Source: UMGS1279 sp045630265
GTDB lineage: Bacteria > Bacillota > Clostridia > Oscillospirales > Acutalibacteraceae
Assembly (NCBI GenBank): GCA_045630265.1
Contig: JAZQSV010000005.1
Location: 6,996 to 70,995 of the forward strand
Direction: 5' to 3'
DNA length: 64,000 nucleotides
The notes under the pieces are model-generated. The model saw only the letters and a program-made list of their open reading frames with translations. It made no database searches and was not told the DNA's origin. The position numbers were made by a program, and so were the translations under genes. Below are positions 8,087 through 15,651 of this stretch, piece after piece. How positions within the stretch are numbered: position 1 is the stretch's first letter; every line of letters begins with the position of its first letter.

Positions 8087-9148
8087 TTAAAGCGCTCCTT
8101 TCTTTGCGTTTTCAATTGCCTTTAAAACCTCTTCGGGGCTCGGAATCATACCGCCGCAACGGTTACAAAGGTAAACGGGTTTTTTGCAATCGGTGGCAAG
8201 TTTAACATCTTCAATCATCTGACCCATACTAAGCTCAACGCTTATAAAGCTGTCAACCCTATCTGCTAAGGCCTTAAGCGGCTTTGTGGGGAAGGGCCAA
8301 AGGGTAATGGGGCGGATGAGACCAACCTTAATTCCCTTTTCTCTTGCGGCAACAACTGCATTTTTTGCTACGCGGGCGGCAATACCAAAGGCAACAACGC
8401 AAATCTCGGCGTCGTCAACCATATATTCCTCCCACATACTTTCTGTTTCTTCTATTTGTTTATACTTCTCAAAGCGCTCAAAGTTTTTCCTTTCAAGCTC
8501 TTCGGGTTTAAGGTAAAGCGAGTTTACAATGTTGTGGGGACGCTTACACTCGGTACCTGTCAGCGCCCAGGGCTTTTCTACCTTCTCTATTTTAATATCA
8601 TCAAAAGAAATGGGCTCCATCATCTGTCCAATAGTACCGTCGGCCAAAATCATAGAGGTCATAAGATATTTATCGGCAAGATTAAAGCCGTGAACGGTAA
8701 GACTCGCCATCTCCTGTACCGAAGCGGGGGCCAAAACTATCATACGGTAGTCGCCGTGTCCGCCACCCTTGGTAGCCTGAAAATAGTCGCACTGGGAGGG
8801 CTGAATTCCGCCAAGACCGGGGCCTCCGCGCTGAACGTTTACCACGAAAGCGGGAATATCGGAACCTGCAAGGTAGCTAAGGCCCTCCGCCTTAAGTGAA
8901 ATTCCCGGGCTTGAAGAGGAGGTCATAACCCTCATACCTGCGGCGGCAGCGCCGTATACCATATTTATAGATGCAATCTCACTCTCGGCCTGCAAAAACA
9001 CACCGCCGATTTTAGGCATTTTTTTAGCCATATATGCGGCAATTTCGGTTTGTGGAGTGATGGGATATCCAAAGTAGTGGCGGCAACCGGCCAAAATAGC
9101 GGCTTCAGCTATTGCCTCGTTGCCCTTCATTAAAATTCTTTCAGCCAT
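8087..9148 (-). CDS. vorB: 2-oxoacid:ferredoxin oxidoreductase, alpha subunit (VorB-like)
   Basis: 353 residues. It starts with MAERILMKGNEAIAEAAILA and contains the pyrimidine-binding GYPITPQTEIA, the catalytic-region QAESEIASINMVYGAAAAG and the SSSSPGISLKAEG motif, followed by the transketolase C-terminal domain (about 245-350). The family resembles proteins annotated as 3-methyl-2-oxobutanoate oxidoreductase subunit VorB, acting on oxo acids from Val, Leu and Ile; pyruvate or aromatic oxo acids cannot be excluded by eye. The neighbouring leucine dehydrogenase and branched-chain-type T-boxes support the branched-chain call. Confidence 0.88.
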   Translation of the reverse strand: MAERILMKGNEAIAEAAILAGCRHYFGYPITPQTEIAAYMAKKMPKIGGVFLQAESEIASINMVYGAAAAGMRVMTSSSSPGISLKAEGLSYLAGSDIPAFVVNVQRGGPGLGGIQPSQCDYFQATKGGGHGDYRMIVLAPASVQEMASLTVHGFNLADKYLMTSMILADGTIGQMMEPISFDDIKIEKVEKPWALTGTECKRPHNIVNSLYLKPEELERKNFERFEKYKQIEETESMWEEYMVDDAEICVVAFGIAARVAKNAVVAAREKGIKVGLIRPITLWPFPTKPLKALADRVDSFISVELSMGQMIEDVKLATDCKKPVYLCNRCGGMIPSPEEVLKAIENAKKGAL

Positions 9149-9209
9149 AATCTTCTCCTTATTATTAACCTGAATAAAAATCCTTAAATTTTAAAAAGGG
9201 TATAAAGGT

Positions 9210-9413
9210 TTATTCAATAGTAATTATACAGTCGGGGCACATTGTAGCACAAAAGCCGCAACCAATACATTTATCCGTATCTTTCATATAAGCGGGCGAG
9301 TAACCCTTTTGGTTAAGGGACCCTTTTTTAATATCAAGGCAACCTTTGGGGCAGGCGTCTACACAAAGACCGCAACCCTTACAAAGCGCCTCGTTAAAGG
9401 TTAGTTTTGCCAT
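9210..9413 (-). CDS. 2x[4Fe-4S] ferredoxin subunit (VorD/PorD-like)
   Basis: 67 residues with two CxxCxxCxxxC clusters, CKGCGLCVDACP at residues 11-22 and CIGCGFCATMCPDC near the C-terminus. It carries electrons between the TPP site and free ferredoxin. It starts with AAGGAGG 6-7 bases upstream and is the first gene of the oxidoreductase set. The 94 bases before it hold a small AAACCG/CGGTTT hairpin (about 9457-9474) that could be a weak terminator or processing site after the ATPase gene; otherwise I see nothing there. Confidence 0.92.
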   Translation of the reverse strand: MAKLTFNEALCKGCGLCVDACPKGCLDIKKGSLNQKGYSPAYMKDTDKCIGCGFCATMCPDCIITIE

Positions 9414-9507
9414 TTAAATTCCTCCTTGGATTTTGCAGTTTTTAGAAAATACAAACCGCCAAAAACGGTTTATATGCAATATATAATGTAAAAACCAACT
9501 TCACCCT

Positions 9508-10164
9508 TTAAAAAGGTTTTTCCTGAAGAGTAAGAGGGAAAACCTTTAAATCAGTAAGGTTTTTGGCTACCTTTTCTTCTACCGAATGAAACCAAATGGG
9601 CAGGCCCGTTAAAGCGCTTAGCGCTTCTGCATAGGGCACAGAAGCCAAAACGGTTTGGGTGGTGGTTTCACACCCTAAATTTGAGTTATTTACAATACAG
9701 TCAAATTTAATTCCGCAGGCCGCTTCAATTTCCCGCATAATTTCCACTGCCTCTTCGGGGGTTTTGGTTAGTGGGCGGTAACAGTTAGCAACAAACACAA
9801 AACGGTAGTTATTTTCCTTTAAAATTTCGGGGGTGAACCTGCCAAGGGCATAGGCACCTCGGTCGTCGCCACCCACGTCTGCTACTGCAAAGGATGAAAA
9901 ATCTTCCACAATGCGGTAGCTTTCGGCGGGAAGAGCGGGCAGGTCTACGTTACTGTTTGCAAATTTTTGGGAGATAAGGTCAATACCATTTTCCGTAAGA
10001 AGCTTTTCGCTATCCTTGGTACGAAAGTAGGGGTTAACAATATCCAAATCGGCAATGCACACCTTTTTCCCAAGTTTTGCAAGGTGCAGGGCGTAGTTTA
10101 CGGCTATGTTTGTTTTGCCGCTACCGTAGTGCCCCGCAAAAATTGTTAAGCGTTTATGCTCCAT
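9508..10164 (-). CDS. P-loop ATPase of the SIMIBI (MinD/ParA/CobQ) type
   Basis: 218 residues. Walker A is GHYGSGKTN at residues 11-19; VCIADLDIVNPYFRT follows, as in deviant-Walker NTPases, and VADVGGDDRG resembles Walker B. There is no iron-sulfur Cys cluster and no membrane segment. It lies between an acyl-CoA synthetase gene and the ferredoxin of the oxidoreductase, all on one strand with short gaps. I infer an accessory role such as cofactor or cluster loading or enzyme activation for the oxidoreductase, but no visible motif proves it. A partition role is unlikely because no ParB gene or parS-like repeats are near. Confidence 0.7.
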   Translation of the reverse strand: MEHKRLTIFAGHYGSGKTNIAVNYALHLAKLGKKVCIADLDIVNPYFRTKDSEKLLTENGIDLISQKFANSNVDLPALPAESYRIVEDFSSFAVADVGGDDRGAYALGRFTPEILKENNYRFVFVANCYRPLTKTPEEAVEIMREIEAACGIKFDCIVNNSNLGCETTTQTVLASVPYAEALSALTGLPIWFHSVEEKVAKNLTDLKVFPLTLQEKPF

Positions 10165-10222
10165 AAAAGTACCTCTTCGTTAGGGCATATTACTCTACCC
10201 CAGACTATAAAATGGGTTTTAA

Positions 10223-12505
10223 TTAAAGTAGTTTTCTTATTATTTTGCCGCTTGTAGTTTTGGGAAGACTCTCTTTGAATTCTACAATTCGCGGATATTT
10301 GTAAGGAGCGGTACGTGATTTAACGTAGTTTTGAATTTCTTTTTTGGTTTCTTCCGTTCCAACAAAGCCCTTTACAAGCACAATGCTTGCCTTAACCACC
10401 TGTCCCCTTACCTCATCGGGCGCGGCCGAAACACCGCACTCCAAAACATAAGGAAGTTCCATAATAACGTTTTCAATCTCAAAGGGTCCAATGCGGTAGC
10501 CCGAGGACTTAATAACGTCGTCAGCACGGCCAACGTACCACAAAAATCCGTCCTCATCCTTCCAGGCAAGGTCGCCCGTATGGTAGTAGCCGTCGCGCCA
10601 GGTTTCCTTAGTTAACTCCTCGCTTCCCTCGTACCCAAACGAAAGGCCGCAGGGAAGACCGTTTTTGATATTTATACAAATTTCTCCATTTTCACCCGTT
10701 TCAACCTCGTTACCGTCTGCGTCCAAAAGGTGAACGTCGTAAAGGGGTACAGGTTTACCCATAGAGCCAATCTTATGGCTATCACCTGCAAGGTTACCTA
10801 TTATAAGGGTGCTTTCGGACTGACCAAAGCCCTCCATAATCTTAAGCCCCGTTGCCTTTTCAAATTGGCGGAAAACCTCGGGGTTAAGGGCTTCGCCCGC
10901 AATAGAGGCGTGTTCTATAGAAGAAAGGTCATATTTTGTCAAATCCTGCTTAATAAGCATACGGTACATAGTAGGCGGTGCACAGAATGTAGTTATTTGG
11001 TGCTTAGCAAACAGTGGCAGAATTTTCTCTGCATCAAAGCGGTCAAAGTCGTAAACAAAGTTGGCCGCCTCGCAAAGCCACTGTCCGTAAAGTTTGCCCC
11101 AAAGCGCCTTTGCCCAGCCCGTATCCGAAATGGTAAGGTGCAGGCCATCGGGGTTTACTTGGTGCCAATATTTTGCGGTAATAAAATGTCCCAAAGGATA
11201 TTTAAAGTTGTGTGCCGCAAGTTTTGGGTAGCCCGATGTTCCTGATGTAAAGAACATAAGCATTGGGTCACTTCCGCAGGGAGCGTCCTCGCCCCTTGCA
11301 AAGTGACTGCTAAATAGAATATATTCTTCGTCAAAGTTATGCCAACCCTCTTTACTTCCGCCCACCAAAATTTTGTGGGCAAGAAGTGGTGATTTGGCTG
11401 CCGCTAAATCAACGCTATCAGAGGTGTCGCCGTCTGCGGTGCAAAGAATGGCTTTAACCTTTCCCGCCGCAAAGCGGTATGTAAAATCCTTTTCGAGCAG
11501 CTGATTAGTGGCGGGAATTGCAATAGCACCAAGCTTGTGAAGTCCCAAAATAGCAAACCAGAACTGGTAGTGGCGCTTTAGAACAAGCATAACCCTGTCG
11601 CCCTTTTTAATACCAAGGGATTTAAAGTAGTTAGCCGCTCTTGAAGATTCCCTTTTTAAATCCTTAAAGGTGAACCTGCGTTCAGTGTCATCGTTTGCTA
11701 TATGAAGTAGGGCTAGCTTGTCAGGTTTTTTATCACCTAAAGCGTCTACTATATCAAAAGCAAAGTTGAATTTTTCTTCATTTTTAAAGGAAATAGCGGT
11801 TAGTTTTCCATTTTCCTCGGTAGGAATAATAAAATCGTGGTAAATACGGAGGGCGTTATCGCTTTCCCTGCGCTTCGTAGCAACTAAAGGTGTTGCCGCC
11901 TGCTCACCCTCGCGAGCGGCCTGGTTGCGAAGAACTATAGCGTAAAAGGCGCAGTCCTCGCCATTTGCGGCAATCATACCGTGGGGGGTGGCAGAATCAT
12001 AATAAATGCAGTCGCCGGGGTTTAAAATTTCACTGTGCTCGCCAATTTGAATTTTCATCTGTCCGCGAATAACAATATCGCACTCCTGACCCTCGTGGGT
12101 AACAAGTTCAATACCGTTTTCAGCGCCCTCTTTGTAGCTTAGCTCCATATAAAGTGGAAGAGCAATACGGTTTTTAAAGCCCGAGGCAAGGTTAAAGCCA
12201 ACCATATTATGGGCCTCTTCAATACGCTGTCCCTCACCCCTTCGGGTAAGTGCATAGGCGCGTAGCTTAGGGCTTTTACCCTCCAAAATGTCGCCCATAT
12301 CTACACCAAAGCTTAAGGTGCAGTGGTACAAAAAGGCAATACTTAAATTGCGGTTACCCGCCTCGCACTCCTCGTACTCTTTGGGAGAAAGACCTGTGCG
12401 CTCTGCCATTTCCTCCACTGATATACCGGTAATAAGGCGCAGCTCTTTAATACGGGCGGCAATTTCCCTTATTTTATGTTCCATTCCGGTTAAATTTTGT
12501 TCCAT
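10223..12505 (-). CDS. XRE-cupin-acyl-CoA synthetase fusion, copy 1
   Basis: 760 residues in three parts. Residues 10-70 are an XRE helix-turn-helix (RLITGISVEEMAERTGLSPK). Residues about 120-195 are a cupin (QMKIQIGEHSEILNPGDCIY, then TPHGMIAANGEDCAFYAIVL). From about 230 to the end is an AMP-forming ligase with the P-loop FFTSGTSGYPKLAAH, the AMP-site GFGQSEST, hinge GYYHTGDLAW and catalytic Lys in TTSGKIIRKLL. The ligase resembles acetate/medium-chain acyl-CoA synthetases. XRE-cupin is normally a stand-alone regulator, so this chain may sense its substrate and bind DNA, or use the N-terminus as a sensor only. It is a tandem paralogue of 12621-14888 with its own promoter. Confidence 0.88.
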   Translation of the reverse strand: MEQNLTGMEHKIREIAARIKELRLITGISVEEMAERTGLSPKEYEECEAGNRNLSIAFLYHCTLSFGVDMGDILEGKSPKLRAYALTRRGEGQRIEEAHNMVGFNLASGFKNRIALPLYMELSYKEGAENGIELVTHEGQECDIVIRGQMKIQIGEHSEILNPGDCIYYDSATPHGMIAANGEDCAFYAIVLRNQAAREGEQAATPLVATKRRESDNALRIYHDFIIPTEENGKLTAISFKNEEKFNFAFDIVDALGDKKPDKLALLHIANDDTERRFTFKDLKRESSRAANYFKSLGIKKGDRVMLVLKRHYQFWFAILGLHKLGAIAIPATNQLLEKDFTYRFAAGKVKAILCTADGDTSDSVDLAAAKSPLLAHKILVGGSKEGWHNFDEEYILFSSHFARGEDAPCGSDPMLMFFTSGTSGYPKLAAHNFKYPLGHFITAKYWHQVNPDGLHLTISDTGWAKALWGKLYGQWLCEAANFVYDFDRFDAEKILPLFAKHQITTFCAPPTMYRMLIKQDLTKYDLSSIEHASIAGEALNPEVFRQFEKATGLKIMEGFGQSESTLIIGNLAGDSHKIGSMGKPVPLYDVHLLDADGNEVETGENGEICINIKNGLPCGLSFGYEGSEELTKETWRDGYYHTGDLAWKDEDGFLWYVGRADDVIKSSGYRIGPFEIENVIMELPYVLECGVSAAPDEVRGQVVKASIVLVKGFVGTEETKKEIQNYVKSRTAPYKYPRIVEFKESLPKTTSGKIIRKLL

Positions 12506-12552
12506 AATGCACCTCTAATCTCTTATGTAAATAAAAACAAGTATAATAAATA

Positions 12553-12582
12553 ATTATACTAAAAAATCTAAAAGCTTGTCAA
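12553..12582 (-). promoter_or_regulatory. Sigma-A promoter for synthetase copy 1
   Basis: Minus-strand TTGACA (12577-12582), 18-base spacer, TATAAT (12553-12558). The predicted transcript starts about 40 bases before the ATG at 12505 and lacks a T-box, so copy 1 can be expressed independently of the T-box controlling copy 2. Confidence 0.75.
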
Positions 12583-12620
12583 TAGAATATAGCCCAATTT
12601 ATAAGGATTTTTTAAAAAAA

Positions 12621-14888
12621 TTAAAGTTTATTTCTAATAATTTTTCCGCTTATGGTTTTCGGAAGCTCTGTGCGGAATTCCACAATACGGGGATATTTAT
12701 AGGGAGCGGTGTGAAGTTTAACGTAATTTTGAATTTCGGCTTTTAGTTCTTCGGTCGGCTCGGTACCGTTTACAAGAACAATACAGGCCTTAACCACCTG
12801 ACCCCTAACCTCGTCGGGAGCGGCACAAACGCCACATTCCAAAACGTAAGGGAGCTCCATAATGGTAGACTCAATTTCAAAGGGTCCAATGCGATAGCCC
12901 GATGATTTAATAACGTCATCGGCGCGTCCAACGTACCAATAGTAGCCGTCCTCATCCCTCCAGGCAAGGTCGCCAGTGTGGTACATACCGTCGTGCCAAG
13001 CGGCATCGGTTGCCTCTTTATTAAGGTAATATCCAAGGAATACACCCGGTGCGGGGCCGTTTTCGGTGCGGATTACAATTTCGCCGTTTACACCGTCTGC
13101 AACGGGGTTGCCATCGGTGTCTACAAGGTCAATGCCGTATCCCGGTACAGGCTTACCCATAGCGCCGGGTTTTAGGCGTGTTCCAAAGAGGTTTGCAATA
13201 CCAAGGGTCATTTCGGTCTGACCAAAGCCCTCTGCAATTTTAAGTCCCGTTGATTTTTCAAACTGGTAGAAAACTTCGGGGTTAAGTGCCTCGCCCGCGG
13301 TTGTGGCGTGGTGAATAGATGATAGGTCGTATTTAGACAAATCCTTCTTTATAAGCATACGGTACATAGTAGGTGGCGCACAGAAGGTAGTAATGCCGTA
13401 TTTTTTGAACATGGGCAGAATTTTCTCTGCATCGAAACGGTCAAAGTCGTAGGTGAATACTGCACCCTCGCATAGCCATTGTCCGTAAAGCTTGCCCCAA
13501 AGGGCTTTGCCCCAACCCGTTTCAGAAATGGTAAAGTGAAGTCCGTTTTCCTCGCACAAATGCCAGTATTTAGCAGTAACAAAATGACCCAAAGCATATT
13601 TGTAGGAGTGCATTGCCATTTTGGGGTATCCGGTAGTGCCGGAGGTAAAGAGCATAAGCATAGGGTCGTTTCCACACGGGGCATCGTCAGTGCGAACGTA
13701 TCTTCTGCTAAAGAGCGGATATTCGGTGTCGTAGTTGTGCCAGCCATCACGCTCGCCACCCACCAAAATTTTGGTAAGAGGTGAATTTAGATTTTTCTCT
13801 GCAAGCTCAATTTGCCTTGCGGTATCGCCGTCAGCGGTAGATAATACTGCACTAACCCCCGCCGCTTTAAAACGGTATGTAAAGTCGTGCTCTACAAGTT
13901 GGTTTGTTGCTGGAATTGCAATAGCGCCAAGCTTATGAAGTCCCAAAATAGCAAACCAGAACTGATAGTGGCGCTTTAAAACAAGCATAACCCTATCACC
14001 TTTTTTAATGCCAAGCGATTTAAAGTAGTTGGCACTTTGGGAGGAGGCCTCTTTAATATCTTTAAATGTAAAGCGGCGCTCGGTCATATCGTTTGCTACG
14101 TGGAGCATAGCAAGCTTGTCGGGCTCACGTCTTGCAATAGCATCTACCGTATCGAATGCAAAGTTGTAGTTATCTTCATTTTCAAAGCTAATGTCTGTAA
14201 GCACGCCATTTTCGTCTTCGGTGGTGTGAACAAACTTTTCGCAAAGAAGGGGTTTATAGGATTTATTTTCCTTGCCCTGCCCAACGTAAAGGGGTTGGTC
14301 GGTAGCATCACTTGCCATAATCATAGCAAGGAAAACACAGTCTTCACCGCCTACCGCTATCATACCGTGGGGGGTAGAGGATTTGAAAAATACGCTATCA
14401 CCTTCGTGTAAAACCTCTTCACGGTCGCCAATGCGAATGCGCATAGAACCCTTAACAACAAGGTCGAACTCCTGTCCTGTATGGGTAACTGTATGAATGG
14501 GCTTATCTTGAAGCTCCTTTGAATATTTATAGGTAACCCAGTATGGGGTTGCAAGCTTTTTGCGGAAAAGAGCGGCCATATCTTGAATAATAATTCCGTC
14601 CTCGCTCGCGGTTACAAGGCCCTTTCCTTTTCGGGTTACGGTGTAGCCCGAAAGCTTTGCGCTGTGGCCCTCTAACAAAACGGTAATTTCAAGCCCATAG
14701 GCCTTAGCACACTTATGTATAAAGGTAAAGGGCAAATCAACACTGCCCGATTCGTATAACTTAAAGGTTTCCTCCGAAACTTCGGTCATCTCGGCCATTT
14801 TTGAAATGCTATAGCCCAAAATTTCGCGCATCTCTTTAATGCGTTCTGCGATAGCCATAAGCTGACTTGTGCTGTTTTGGTTAGTCAT
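12621..14888 (-). CDS. XRE-cupin-acyl-CoA synthetase fusion, copy 2 (T-box controlled)
   Basis: 755 residues with the same layout as copy 1: XRE domain at 12-70 (LGYSISKMAEMTEVSEETFK), cupin at about 125-200 (SMRIRIGDREEVLHEGD, SSTPHGMIAVGGEDCVF) and AMP-forming ligase from about 235 with LFTSGTTGYPKMAMH, GFGQTEMT, MYHTGDLAWRDEDGYYW and the catalytic Lys in KTISGKIIRNKL. Long stretches are nearly identical to copy 1 even at DNA level (for example around 13900-14000 against 11540-11620), pointing to recent duplication or gene conversion. It sits behind a T-box read as Ile-specific (14936-15206). An activator of branched acids such as 2-methylbutyrate would fit; this is inference. Confidence 0.88.
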   Translation of the reverse strand: MTNQNSTSQLMAIAERIKEMREILGYSISKMAEMTEVSEETFKLYESGSVDLPFTFIHKCAKAYGLEITVLLEGHSAKLSGYTVTRKGKGLVTASEDGIIIQDMAALFRKKLATPYWVTYKYSKELQDKPIHTVTHTGQEFDLVVKGSMRIRIGDREEVLHEGDSVFFKSSTPHGMIAVGGEDCVFLAMIMASDATDQPLYVGQGKENKSYKPLLCEKFVHTTEDENGVLTDISFENEDNYNFAFDTVDAIARREPDKLAMLHVANDMTERRFTFKDIKEASSQSANYFKSLGIKKGDRVMLVLKRHYQFWFAILGLHKLGAIAIPATNQLVEHDFTYRFKAAGVSAVLSTADGDTARQIELAEKNLNSPLTKILVGGERDGWHNYDTEYPLFSRRYVRTDDAPCGNDPMLMLFTSGTTGYPKMAMHSYKYALGHFVTAKYWHLCEENGLHFTISETGWGKALWGKLYGQWLCEGAVFTYDFDRFDAEKILPMFKKYGITTFCAPPTMYRMLIKKDLSKYDLSSIHHATTAGEALNPEVFYQFEKSTGLKIAEGFGQTEMTLGIANLFGTRLKPGAMGKPVPGYGIDLVDTDGNPVADGVNGEIVIRTENGPAPGVFLGYYLNKEATDAAWHDGMYHTGDLAWRDEDGYYWYVGRADDVIKSSGYRIGPFEIESTIMELPYVLECGVCAAPDEVRGQVVKACIVLVNGTEPTEELKAEIQNYVKLHTAPYKYPRIVEFRTELPKTISGKIIRNKL

Positions 14889-14935
14889 TTAAATCAATCC
14901 TTTCAGTGTAAACTTTAAAAGTCTTGGGAAATGTC

Positions 14936-15206
14936 TTAATAAAAACAAAAAACGTCCCAAGAAAAAATCTTGAGACGAGTAAATTACACCCGCGGTACCA
15001 CTCAAATTACGGCAAAACCGTCACTTCAGGCTCCATTAAGCCTTATCCCGTAACGTGGGCAGACGGGAAAACCTGGTTTAAAAAACTCGGCATTCCGGCT
15101 CGGAAGTGATGGGTAGCTTGGTGTTTGGTTGTCGGCTCACACCTACCGCCGACTCTCTGAAAACCGAAAAACCGTACCGTCTTCGTCACAGCCATTAAAA
15201 ATATTT
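14936..15206 (-). promoter_or_regulatory. T-box riboswitch, specifier read as ATC (Ile)
   Basis: On the minus strand the leader has the Stem I AGAGAG motif and distal loop (about 15110-15160), then ATC at 15108-15110 followed by ACTTCCGAG as a candidate specifier, the conserved CCCACGTTACGGGAT segment, the T-box sequence GTGGTACCGCGGGT (14988-15003) and a terminator hairpin (CGTCTCAAGA / TCTTGGGACG, 14953-14977) with a T run. The TGGT bulge fits tRNAs with discriminator A. Uncharged tRNA should stabilise the antiterminator and switch on synthetase copy 2 and perhaps genes beyond it. T-box identity is firm; specifier assignment by eye is moderately sure. Confidence 0.9.
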
Positions 15207-15212
15207 GCTATT

Positions 15213-15241
15213 ATTTTAACACCTTACAGTGCAAAAGTCAA
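15213..15241 (-). promoter_or_regulatory. Sigma-A promoter of the Ile-type T-box transcript
   Basis: Minus strand TTGACT (15236-15241), 17-base spacer, TAAAAT (15213-15218), placed just before Stem I of the T-box. Confidence 0.7.
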
Positions 15242-15326
15242 ATGTTTTTCTACTAAAGTTGGCCTTTTTTGAAAATAATTTTTTGTGTAATATGCGAAAA
15301 GGTGTAAAAAATCTTTTAAAATACTA

Positions 15327-15355
15327 TTGACAAAAGGTTGTTTTTGTGGTTAAAT
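15327..15355 (+). promoter_or_regulatory. Sigma-A promoter of the Leu-type T-box transcript
   Basis: TTGACA (15327-15332), 17-base spacer, TTAAAT (15350-15355). Divergent from the promoter at 15213-15241; the 85 bases between them show no further structure. Confidence 0.7.
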
Positions 15356-15361
15356 GCATAC

Positions 15362-15636
15362 ATATAAGTATAAAAGACGTTGACGGAAAATATGCCTTTT
15401 TCACACGCTACAGAGAGCCGACGGTTGGTGCAAGTCGGCGCAAAGGGATTTGGCATTCTCCTTCCTGAGTTGGTTTTGTGAAAGCAAAGGTAAGTAATAA
15501 AACACGGCCTCCCACGTTAAGGGATAGAGCTTAATGGAGCTTGAAGAGGTTTCCTTTTAGGAAATAATCAGGGTGGTACCGCGGATAATTGTTCGTCCCT
15601 GAGGTTGTTTTTGCAACCTCGGGGATTTATTTTTTG
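15362..15636 (+). promoter_or_regulatory. T-box riboswitch, specifier read as CTC (Leu)
   Basis: Stem I with CAGAGAG and GGTTGGTGCAAGTCGGC (15410-15440), candidate specifier CTC at 15458-15460 followed by CTTCCTGAG (same spacing as ATC in the divergent leader), the CCCACGTTAAGGGAT segment near 15513, the T-box AGGGTGGTACCGCGG (15570-15584) and a terminator hairpin CCCTGAGGTTG / CAACCTCGGGG followed by a T-rich run ending near 15636. The TGGT bulge matches discriminator A of tRNA-Leu. It controls the two-gene operon 15652-19571. An unusual C rather than A follows the specifier, so the codon call is moderate. Confidence 0.9.
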
Positions 15637-15651
15637 TAAGGAGTATTTATT

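Noticed and set aside
14924..15109. 61-codon plus-strand frame
   Set aside because: It lies wholly within the minus-strand T-box leader; its sequence is explained by that RNA structure.
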